In this document: in pieces, positions 21,501 to 33,500 of the stretch
Layout of the letters: the number at the start of each line of letters is the position of its first letter
How positions within the stretch are numbered: position 1 is the stretch's first letter
Source: Tamarix chinensis
Lineage: Eukaryota; Streptophyta; Magnoliopsida; Caryophyllales; Tamaricaceae
Direction: 5' to 3'
DNA: 64,000 nt
Assembly (NCBI GenBank): GCA_030549775.1
Contig: CM060173.1
Coordinates: 806,001-870,000, forward strand
The notes under the pieces: model-generated
Told to the model about the DNA's origin: nothing
What the model saw: only the letters and a program-made list of their open reading frames with translations
The model's database searches: none
Made by a program: the position numbers and the translations under genes

Positions 21501-24500
21501 GTTTGGTTAGTTAGTTTATGCATTCCCCAAACATAGAACACCTGAATGCTACATACAGGATTATGAGGTACTTGAAAGGGTCACCTGGGTGAGGTTTGTT
21601 CTTCAGGAAAAATGAGTAGAGGGGAATTGAAGCCTTCACTGATGCAGATTGGACAGGATCAATTGAAGATAGGAAGTCTACTTCTGGTTATTGTACATAT
21701 GTACGGTACGGGGGAACCTACTCACTTGGAGGAGCAAGAAGCAGAGTGTGGTGGCAAGGAGCAGCACAGAAGCTAAAGTTCGAGCCATGGCTCAAGGGAT
21801 TTGTGAGCTAATATGGCTCAGGCGGATTATTAGAGAATTACATTTACCTGTAAGCAAGCCCATAAAGTTGTACAGGCAGCCATAAGCATTGCATAGAACC
21901 CAGTTCAACATGATCAAATGAAACACATTGAGATTGACAGACATTATATAAAGGAGAAGCTTGAGGAAGGCGCAATCTGTGTACCATTTGTGCCCAATGT
22001 TCAATAGATAGCAAAAATTCTAACAAAGGGTTTATTCAAGCCTAATTTTGAGTTTTTTTGTTGGGGCATGATTGATATCTATGCACCAACTTGAGGGGGG
22101 AGTGTAGAAAAGATCAGTAAATCCAGTTGTTAATTTACTGGATATTAGGGGAATAAAGTCTCAGTTAGTTCCGCTGAATATGGGGCAAGATATTAAGAGT
22201 TATTGCTGCCTATTTCCTAGGATCTATTATTCCCTATTTATTGGGAGTTTGTTAGGGTAGACCGGTTCCCCTCTTCAGACTATTTATGTATCCGTGCAAC
22301 ATTATAATAAGTGAATCAAGGAGAATAAAAAATAGAGTGACGTATTAGCTCTTACTCTCCAAAACTCTCACTAACAATTTAAGTCCATTTAGATGTGATA
22401 GCACAAACCATTCATTGAAGTTACTTGAGCGGGAGAACTAAATTCAGGGCTTTGAGGCACAAGGAACACCACAATATTCTTAGAAGGCTACTTCTAGAAT
22501 TACCAACAATCACTCTCGAAAGGGTTACTTTCGGAGATACCATTAAACACTCTTGGAAGGATTACTTCCAGAGATACTAACCACATTGTTTATCTAATTC
22601 TTGAATATGCATATCTACTATAGGGTCTATAGAAACCTATAGAGTAGATGTGAAGCTTTCCTGATGCACTAAGGCAACCGATCAACCACTAATCAAATAC
22701 AGGGAAGGCACTCATGGCACAATCTTATCTAGAGGTCCAGATAGACTATATACAACCACTAACCGACCCTATGAAAGCAATTAACACAAATCCTAATGCC
22801 AACTCATTATCTTTCACTTTACATTATTAATATTTTATTCAAAAGAGATCATGATCAACTCATATCAGAACCGATTATACTCAACTACCTTTTTTTAATC
22901 TCATTAACCTTGCTTAATCATTGTTATTAACTCAGAATCCATACTTAATCACTTTTCATCATTCCATTAGTCACACTTAGTTAAGTGATCATTAATAGAT
23001 CAACAATTAAAGTTGCCATAAGAGGCCCAAAACTTAACTCATTTCATTTCCACCATTTAACCAAATGATCCACAATGATCAAGGGTTTCAATTATGCCAC
23101 TCAAGGCCCATTATTGGCATTTAACCACATTTCACCACCTTAAGTCATATTTCAAAACACTTTGTCAGTTTCTTTCCTTTTTATTCAAGAGTTGACTAAA
23201 AGTCAAGATCAAAGGTCAAAATCAACCTAAGGCCAATTGAAGTCCAACTTATCTACTTTACACATATTTTGCCCGAAATGATATTGATTAAAAGTCAAGA
23301 TCAAAGGTCAAAATCAATCCAATGCCAACTAAAGTCCAACTTATCTACTTTACACAGATTTTGGCCAAAATGATCGTTTTACTCTTGTTGTCACAAAAAA
23401 GCCCATTTCAGGTTATTTAAGGCCCAAAGTTAGTCATATTTGCATGAAACTTATACAAAGGCCCAACAACCTTAAAATACATAGTTAAAACCTAATTCTG
23501 TCCAAAAAATTCAGCAAGCACAAAAGTTACCAAAATGCTCCTAGATATGCTTGTAAGGCTTAAAATGACATAAAACCTTAATCATGCTTTCTATCACATC
23601 TACTAACACATACTTTTCACCTTGAATATGTTTACATATTTTTCTGGAAAAATACAGCAAGCAAAGTCAAAAAGACTAAATTACCCTAGAGATTCCTAAA
23701 CATGCTCAACTCTAAACTTGGTATGCATGAAATCTCAAGGAAATCATGGAAGGTATTCAAAGGACTCATCAAATTCAGCAAAAGTCTCAAAATCCCCAAA
23801 ATGCCATTGGGACCTAGAGCACAATAAGGGCATATGTAGTCATTTTCAACCACCTTAAACTATACATGCTCACAATATCTTGTTTCCACAAATCTACATG
23901 CTTAGATTAAAGAAATCTGAAATCTTAGAACTTTCCCACTAGGCATGATAACGAATAAGACATGAAGTTTAATAAAGACTCACGCTGTCTTTGAAATATA
24001 ACACATGATTTCATCAAGGCACAAACTTTATCCCTAATAGCTATTATGCTTTCACATAATAGAAAATTAAGACTGTCACATGCAGACACTCCACTTTTTA
24101 AATTTCTATAGTCTAGAGCTTTACCCAGCATCCAAAATGATGTAATTAAACAGGATTTTTATAGGAATAAGTATAAACGTAGGAATAAAAAAAAATAGAT
24201 TCCTATCTTATTTTCTTACCTTAGTAATTATTTTATTTACCTTAGTAATTTATGATGATCTTATCTTAGCTAGTAATTAGTGATTTTTACTATCGTTATT
24301 TTTATGGCCCTTATTCTATATAAAGGGGTCTTAGGGTTGTTATTTGAGAAAGAAAGGAATGAATATTAATTAATCCTAAGTGATTTTCTATCTTCCCTCT
24401 CAATTTCTCCTTCTTCCCTCTCACCCTTGCATCAGTTTGGTATCAAAGCCCAAATTCAGATCCTTATACTGTGACGCACTGTTCATAAAAAAAAAAAAAC

Positions 24501-27500
24501 AGCAACCCTAATCGACTCTCAGCCGCCACCCAAACCCTACCTTCACCACTCAACCGCCACCGCCACCATCGATTGCCACCACCCCACCGCCGCCTCGCCG
24601 ACCACAGCCAACCCCCTGTCAGCCATCGTCGACCCTCACCCAACCCCCAAACTTATTCAATTCGAATCGAACCTCAGCCCACAATTCGTGTCTGCAGAAC
24701 CCCAAAAATTAGCCCGAATCGAAGCAAAAATCCTTCAATTCGAGCCTTATTCATGCAAAAACGACTCCAATCATAAACCAAATCGATCGATTCCTTCCCC
24801 AATCGACCGAATTCGTCGAACCCTAACCCTAGATTCATTAAATACAAAAATCGACAGAATCGGAGGAATTGAGGGTGCAATAACATCACTTACAGTTACC
24901 AACAAGTGTGAGAGAGCGATTTGAGTGATTGTGAGGGAGTTAAACACAATAGATTAGGAAAATTTTTTTTTCCGCCGAACATCCTCGCGCCACAACGCCT
25001 GTCTTTCGCCGGTGCCAACATCCGCCAACTTCCGGGTTTCGCAACCACCGCGCGTCGCCTCCGCCGCCGAAGTCGCCGTCCCCCGCCGACATTTGCCGCC
25101 TAGTCGCGCCGCCGAAGTCGCCGCCTGTTTTCCTGGCTGGTAAGCCGAACGTACCCGTTCGACCAGCACCGGGGCTGCGTCTCGTTCGGTTGCCTAAGAA
25201 CCGAACCGGGCATCCTTAGGGCACCGAACCAGGTCAACAAAAAAACAACGAACCGGGTTAGTTAAAAAAAAAAAAAGAAAAAAAAAGAAAGAAAGCAGGT
25301 TTCGAATCTTCCAACAGTCAACAACGTCTCCTTCCGCCGTACAGTTCAACTCGGGGTTTGACCGCAACTTGTCCGTTCCTGAAAGGTTAAATTTCTCACT
25401 TGAACCTCGGCTCTTTTATTTAAATTATTTGGTTTATTTAGTATATTTGCTTAGGTCCTTAATTTTTATTTTCAACAAAAAAAAAAAAAAAAATCAGGAC
25501 ACTTTTACCTAGCTTAGTCCCTTTTATTAACATTCTTATCCTTGTGACGTTCATAGGGCAGGTTTATCATCATTATTACTTAGCCTAATTTAGCGTTTAT
25601 CCTATCTTTTATATTATCTGCTAGTATCTATTTTATTATTATATCTCTTGTCATATTGTTCAAAAAAAAAAAAAATGCCTTCATCTTCTAAGAGTCAGGG
25701 GTCTGATGATCGATCCGACCCTTCCCGTATGGACCAACTAGAACAATTGGTTTTTAAGCTAGCTAACAGTATAGAAAGGATGATGGAAAAGCGCCCCATT
25801 GATGAGCCTGACCCTCAATCCGTTAGACAACCCATCCTACCTCCCTCCAATTTAGTTGGCTCAAACCGTAGTATTCTCGGGTCCTACAAACAAACCCCTG
25901 GTTACGTTCCCCCACACCATAGACACCTTAGGTCTCAAGGCCCCGTAGATCCGCCTAATCTCAATTATTCAGAGGATGACACATCGGAAGAAGACGTAGC
26001 ACACCTTCGCCATAGGATTCGTAGACATTCAAACCATCATGATAGACCACCTTATCATAGATATGAGGACGACATTACTCGGAAAGTCAAAATCGATGTG
26101 AACTCCTATGATGGAACTCTTGACCCAAACCTTTTTACTGATTGGTTAGAAGAAATGGAGGATTACTTCGAATTTTATAACATGAGTGATATCGAGCGAG
26201 TCCGTTTTACTAAGATGAAACTCTCTGGGGCTGCAAAACGGTACTGGAAAATGGTCCAAACTCAGATGGACCGTTTAGGAGAACCACCTCTTCGTCAATG
26301 GGCCGTTATGAAAGAAAAGCTAAAAGAAAAATATCTTCCTACTTTTCATAGAAATCAGCTCCTAGAGCAAATGTACAACCTTAAACAATCTTCCTCCAGT
26401 GTCTCTGAGTATACTCAAAAGTTTGAGGATTATTCAGTAAGGTGTGACTACCCTGAACCTACCGATATTACCCTCTTTAGATACATTAATGGCCTTAGGG
26501 AGTCCATCAGGGAAGACGTTAAGCTCCATGGGCCTACATGTGTCGAAGATGCTTTCAAATTGGCTCTTGAATTTGAAAGACGCTTCAAACGCTCGTCCAC
26601 TCGATATTCATCTCCTTATTCCAGCGATTCACGTCAGGCCAAGTCCTTCACGCCTACATCCTCCAAGTCTAACCCCAAGGGTGCTTTCCAATCCAACACC
26701 TATAACTCTGCTCCTAGTAACCGATCTAACGCCGTTCAATCGACTGCTAACTCTATCCAATGTCATAACTGTCATGAGCGAGGGCATATTGCGTCTCGTT
26801 GTCCCCACCGTACCATGATACTAGAACAGGAGGGTGATGAGCCACCTATTGAGGATCTTATAGTTGACCCCTGTGAATATTCAGGTGATGATGAAGAACT
26901 CGAAGAGGAGGACACTCCACATTGTAGCCTTGTTCGGACTATCAGGCCTCAACAAGAAAAACATTCTAATGTGGCTAGATGTGTTCTCTCGCAAGGCACC
27001 CATCTCGATGAGTGGAAACGAACTTCCATTTTTTGCACTTTCTTTAGGTGTAATGGAAAATCTGCCAAGTTGGTCATAGATGGTGGTAGTACCCTTAATG
27101 TCGTATCTCGATCCGCCATAAAAAGACTAAACCTTAAGTCTGAACCTCATCCTAATCCTTTTACGGTAGCTTGGGTAAATAAGACCACTCTCCCCATTGA
27201 CCAAAGATGCCTCGTTCCCCTCCACCTAGGCCCACATTATAAAGAAGATCTTTATTTTGATGTCCTTCCCATGGATGTCGCCCACATTCTCTTAGGTAGA
27301 CCTTGGCTTTATGATCATTCAGTTAAGATTGATTGCCGACCAAATACTCACTACTTCTTCTTCAAAGGAAAGCGTATCATTCTTAATCCTGCAAAACCAT
27401 CTGATCCCTCACCCCCTCAACCCCTTTCTACGCCTAAGGAAGCTTCTATAAATAGGGTTCAAATCATCACCCCTCACGCCTTTCATCAGGAGAGTAGGAA

Positions 27501-30500
27501 AACCAATTTCATGTTAGCCATAGTCGCTCAAGAGATCTCCCCAAACTCCACTTCACCCATTCCCACTGAGGTTCAGAAGTTATTGGGTGACTTTTCGGAT
27601 GTAATTCCCGAAGAGTTACCTAAAGAGTTGCCACCCATGAGAGACATTCAACATGCCATCGATCTTATTCCTGGGTCTCAGTTACCTAATCTTCCCCATT
27701 ATAGGATGAACCCTAATGAGCGGGCTGAATTAAATAAACAAGTTGAGGAGCTCCTTCGTAAGGGATTTGTGAAGCATAGCATGAGTCCTTGTGCAGTACC
27801 CGCCTTACTCACTCCCAAGAAGGACGGATCTTGGAGAATGTGTGTGGATAGTAGAGCCATTAATAAAATCACGGTTAAGTATAGATTTCCTATCCCTAGA
27901 CTAGAGGACATGTTAGACACTCTAGCTGGCTCTAGTTACTACTCTAAAATCGACTTACGTAGCGGGTACCACCAAATTCGTATTCGGCCAGGGGATGAAT
28001 GGAAAACAGCCTTTAAGACGCAGGATGGACTTTTTGAGTGGTTAGTTATGCCTTTTGGGTTATCAAATGCCCCTAGCACATTCATGAGGTTTATGACCCA
28101 TATCCTCCAACCATTTATGGGTAAATTCCTCGTGGTCTATTTCGATGACATCCTGATTTATAGCAAGTCTCAAAGGGATCACCTGTCCCACCTTAGACAA
28201 GTTTTTACTACTTTACGGGAAGCCAAGCTTTATGCTAATCTCAAGAAATGTTCCTTCCTTCAGTCTCAGGTTCTCTTTCTAGGCTTTATTGTTTCTTCTC
28301 AGGGCATTTCTACTGACCCTGAGAAAGTCCGAGTTATTAAGGAATGGCCTGAACCAAAATCTGTTACGGAAGTACGTAGCTTCCATGGCCTAGTTTCCTT
28401 CTATCGTCGGTTCATCCGCAATTTTAGCTCTATTATGGTCCCCATCACTGATTGTCTAAAGAAGGGATCATTTCAGTGGACTTCTAAAGCTTCTAGAGCC
28501 TTTCAGGAAATTAAGGAGTGTATGACTAAGGCCCCTGTCCTTAGGCATCCCGATTTTAGTAAAGTCTTCGAGGTTCATTGTGATGCTTGCGAAACAGGCA
28601 TAGGCGGAGTGTTAGGTCAGGAAGGACATCCCATAGCATTTTTCAGTGAGAAACTCAACGCGTCTAAACAAAAGTACACCATCCATCTTAAGGAGTTATA
28701 TGCTGTGGTCAGGTCCCTCCATTATTGGCGGTATTACCTCTTACCCCAAGACTTTGTAGTCTATTCTGACCACCTAGCACTAGAGTATTTGCATTCAAAG
28801 CGAGAATTGCCAAAGAAGTATGCTAAATGGCTGGAATTCTTAGGCGAATATACTTTCGTCCTAAAACATCGTTCAGGAACCGAGAATCGAGTAGCTGATG
28901 CTCTTAGCAGGATAGGTGCTATCCTTCAACAATGGAATATTAGGGCTACTAACTTTGATAAAATGAAGGATGATTACTCTTCTTGTCCCGATTTCGGTCA
29001 CATCTACCGAGAAGTTTCTCATGGTAACCGTCAGGACTTCGTTGATTATGTCATCCATAATGGATATCTTTTTAGAGCCTCTAGATTATGCATTCCCCAA
29101 TCCTCATATAGAGACTTTCTTGTTTGGGAATTGCACGCAGGTGGCCTTGCAGGTCACTTCGGTATGGATCGTACCATCACCTTGGTACGTGATCGTTTTT
29201 ATTGGCCTTCTTGGCAACAAGACGTTAAGAGAGTCATATCCCAGTGTCGTACTTGTCAGTTAGCTAAAACAAAAAAACAAAACACGGGCTTATATACTCC
29301 TTTACTTGTTCCTCATGAGCCATGGAAGGATCTTAGCATGGACTTTATTCTAGGTATCCCCAAAACATCCAGAGGCCATGACTCGATCCTTGTAGTAGTA
29401 GATAGATTCTCCAAGATGGCCCATTTCATACCCTGTAGCAAGACTTCCGATGCTGTTCACGTTGCTAGATTGATTTTTCGTGAGGTAGTCAAACTTCATG
29501 GTCTTCCTTCTTCCATAGTATCTGATAGAGATTCTAGGTTCATCTGTTGGTTCTGGAAGACACTCTGGACTATGAGCAAAACCCAGTTAAAGTTTTCTAC
29601 CGCCCATCATCCCCAGACCGATGGTCAGACAGAGGTAGTAAATCGAGGTTTAGGTGACCTTCTTCGTTGTCTTGTCGGAGATCGACCTCGTACTTGGGAT
29701 TTAGTGTTACCCACAGCTGAGTTCGCTTATAACCATGCGTCTAATCGGTCCACGGGAAAGAGTCCTTTTGAAATTGTTTATGGTTATGCTCCTCGTGCTC
29801 CTGTTGACTTTGGCCCCCTATCCCCACATGCACGTGTGTCTGCGTCTGCTGAGTCCTTTGCTGATCATATACATTCTTTGCATGATGAGATTAGGCGTAA
29901 GATTATGTTGAGTAATGTGGACTATAAACTTGCTGTTGATGTGCATCGTAGAGATAAGGGTTTTAATGAAGGTGACTTTGTCATGGTACGTGTGTGTCCT
30001 GAACGTTTTCCAAAAGGATGTTTTAAAAAGTTACATGCGCGCGCCATGGGCCCGTATGAGATTTTGAAAAAACAAGGACCGAATGCTTATGTGCTAGATC
30101 TACCCGATGATTTAGGTATTAGTCCCGTTTTCAACGTGAGTGATTTGTCACCTTACAGAGGCAACTTTGAGCCTCCTGCCTTGCCTTCTAGTGTGCCTGC
30201 AGGTCTGCAGGAGCCGACAGTACCACCTGTTCAGCGACCCAAGGATGAGATTGCTTCTATTGATGATGTGGAGTATGTTTCCTCTTCTCAAGGAGGGTTT
30301 CGCCGATTTTGGATCACGTGGAAGAACCGTCCAGATTGTGATGCTACTTGGGTTACTGAGGATGATCTTCGAGATTTGGCTCCAGAATTGCTTAATGATT
30401 TTCTTCAATCTCACTCGTCGGAGTCGAGTTCTTTTCCGGTGGGAGAGAATGATGTAATTAAATAGGATTTTTATAGGAATAAGTATAAACGTAGGAATAA

Positions 30501-33500
30501 AAAAAATAGATTCCTATCTTATTTTCTTACCTTAGTAATTTATGATGATCTTATCTTAGCTAGTAATTAGTGATTTTTACTATCGTTATTTTTATGGCCC
30601 TTACTCTATATAAAGGGGTCTTAGGGTTGTTATTTGAGAAAGAAAGGAATGAATATTAATTAATCCTAAGTGATTTTCTATCTTCCCTCTCAATTTCTCC
30701 TTCTTCCCTCTCACCCTTGCATCACAAAAGCTCATGGAAAATAAGAAAAATCCAAGTTAGGGAGCCTCCTCCTTGAAAATCAATCACCTTTAAAGAAAAA
30801 CAAAGTAGTAAACTTTATCAACATTTCTTTGGCAAGTTAATGAAATATATTTGATAAAAACATGAGTGGAAGGTAGGAGAATAAAAAATCACCCCCTTTC
30901 TTGAAGAAGATGAAGTGTGGAGAAAACTAGGTGATTAAATTTCACAAGCCACTAAATCTAACTCTCCTCTTCTTAAGAAAAAGAGAGAAGGGCTAGATAT
31001 TAGGTCTCTAGAAGTTAGACGAGGGGCTAGAATTTTTGAGAAGAATAGGTTGGTGTCAACTTCAAGGGAGGAAGATAGGGAGCAAAGAGAAGGAAGTAGA
31101 GCCTCCAAATATCCTTTGGGTCTTGCTAAATTCGCTCAATGTAACCATCAATCCCATTAAAATCTTGCTGAGAAAATAAAAGCTGCCTCCCAACACGGCC
31201 GTGTTGGGGTCAGAGATCGAGTATTCACGTTGAAAGCCTACACATACATGTTGGTCAATACTGCCAGGCCGTGTTGGGCCTAGAAACTTGATTTTCACTA
31301 TGATTTCTTCTGTATTTCAATACTCCCATGTTATTAGCCACTAAGAGGTCGTGTAACTTCTTCCTATGCTTCTTTTGACTCCTACTTTCCTCCAATTCCA
31401 TGTTTAGCTCCAACATTTTTTAGATAACACATCAAGAAAGTTGTAAAATGAACTATGGAGCTAAACTAGTCTAAAATATAAGAAATCACATCAAAGAACA
31501 AGTGAATGAGGGTAATAAATGATTAAAATATTGAAAGTATTTGAGTGTATCAATTTCTATGTAACACAATCCAATTAGATAGAAATCATTCAATTTCATT
31601 AGTCAAATAGGGAAATAAAAAATTCCAAACTTTTGGGTTGATTATCATCTCTTATGAAGACTTCAAATTTGAGGATTGCAAAAAATGAGGGAATGGTAGA
31701 AGGCTGAAAGGATGATTGATATGGAAAGAGAGGGCTCAATCACGATCATAAACCGTACCCCAAAACCCTAGTTAATATCCTTAAGTATCCCAAGCTAGAA
31801 TGGCGGAATTTGCAAAAGAATGCCATGTCATTGCACAAGCTTGCATAAATTAAATTGTTGCATGTCACGGGCGGCGGCGATGGAGCAGCACCCCCCCGGG
31901 GCTCAGGGGGTTGTGCCTCGGTATGATTGTGGTATAGCCTGTTGGCTTCCTATGTCATTCCTCTTGCCTTGTTCTTCCATTCCAAGTCTAGTTTAGCATT
32001 CCACTTGCTATGTTTAGCTCCTTTTCTCAGCAATTTTCTTCCATCACCTACAAGAGAAAGCCAAATAGCAGTAAACTCGAATTCATGGCCTAAACTATGG
32101 ACAAAATATAATAAATTCCATAAAATATGTATCAAAATGGCACTAAAGTCATGTAACAAATCACACTTATCAGTAAGAGCTTGAATAGAGGGAGGCCATG
32201 GAAATGTAAAAGTTGGTAGATTTCAGGGTTTCTGATAAATCAGTTTTTGATCGGAAGAATATCAATAATTTATCAACCCTAAAAGTGAAATTTTAACACC
32301 CTTACATTTTGATAATTTTGTGTTGTGGTTAACCTATAATCTGCGAAATAGCGGCTGTTGCACTAAAGCAGCATCGTTATTCAATTGTATGCATGCGCCA
32401 CCAATTATCAATACTAGCTGCCCCATCTTTAATGTAATACGGCTTATGACACCTACAACTACCGCCACTGCCATACTTGCTCTAGCCGCCACGACTAACA
32501 CCCCCTTCATTATTACTAGCCATGTTGCCACTTGCCACCACCGACACCCTACCCGTTGTTGTTATTGCTACACTACCCCTAACTTGATCATCAAAAACTA
32601 AACCATCGCCACCAATGATTCCTACACACCCTTTGCACCTTCTTTGACCAGTGATTTGTGTACCACTGCACCCTAGGAACTCTTGTTCGCAACCACCTAT
32701 CCCCAAATACCATGCTCAACTATCTTCACCAGTGTAATTAACCCCGTCGGAACCCTAGCTGCCTTGCCCAACATCACCACCACTCCCCATTGACATTACA
32801 TAAAATCCAATAACCTACTTCACCACCTCACCAACCATTGTCCTCATCCTTCTCGCCAACTACCCGCAACATACACCTAGTTACTGACAAACACACCACG
32901 AACATTGCCCGTCACTTTTGCCCTCCATAAGTCCTATAACCACCCCACCAACCTTTTACTAGCCTTCCATACAATGCTGGATGGCTAGGACACGCCGCTT
33001 ACTTGTATAGAGGTGACTATGAGAGCCACTAGAGTGTCGGAGTAGTAACAAATTTTGGTTTGCACTTAGACAAAACCACCACCCTTCATCCGATTGTATA
33101 TCACAATATCTAGTGACACTTCTCAATAGGAAAAATTGGCGAGTGCCCAATTTCAGTGGGCTAGGAATAATTTAGTGGATTAAATAATTTTAACAATGAT
33201 CTACAGCAAGTCCCCAAACATGCGACTTTCATCAAGTAGAGAAAACACTATGGGTAGCTTATCTTTAACACCTCAATCCGATTCAACTAGACCATGAGAT
33301 CCCCCACTTAGTGCTAAGCGTAGTTGACTCTTTTTAAGCACCAAGCAAGCAAAGAGAACAAGGAGAAGAACCACAACTCACAATTGGCATAAAGAGTATA
33401 CTTATGCAACCTATTATTCTAGGCCCATTGTCATGAGGCACCTCTTGTCACCTTGTTAGGCAAGTATGTTGTTTAGCTAAATCCTTAGATCTAGGGCTAA

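Larger units (their letters stand above)
20109..22376 (+). mobile_element. Ty1/copia element C, 5'-truncated
   Basis: Only the integrase-RT spacer, RT, RNase H, purine tract and 3' LTR (22103-22376) remain; no 5' LTR, gag, protease or integrase is visible upstream. The 3' LTR is of the same family as that of copia D at 37925. Both lie inside the giant IVD intron and both lack a 5' LTR. Confidence 0.85.
24138..30724 (+). mobile_element. Ty3/gypsy chromovirus, apparently complete and young
   Basis: LTRs at 24138-24434 and 30450-30724 are flanked by a perfect 5-bp duplication CAAAA (24133-24137 and 30725-30729). Primer site, about 1.2-kb leader, one uninterrupted polyprotein and a polypurine tract are all present. 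The LTRs differ by two substitutions (13th base C/T; CTTATTC/CTTACTC), one A-run length change and one 21-bp tandem duplication. Integrase, RT and a C-terminal chromodomain place it among the chromoviruses. It lies in IVD intron 8 in the gene's orientation. It is the only element here that looks able to encode all its proteins. Confidence 0.93.

Noticed and set aside
24573..24924. Leader frames of the chromovirus
   Set aside because: Short, in the untranslated leader, with biased composition; gag begins at 25675.
25648..25674. Upstream extension of the chromovirus polyprotein
   Set aside because: Would require a TTG start and adds a Lys run from an A-stretch; the ATG at 25675 is the natural start.
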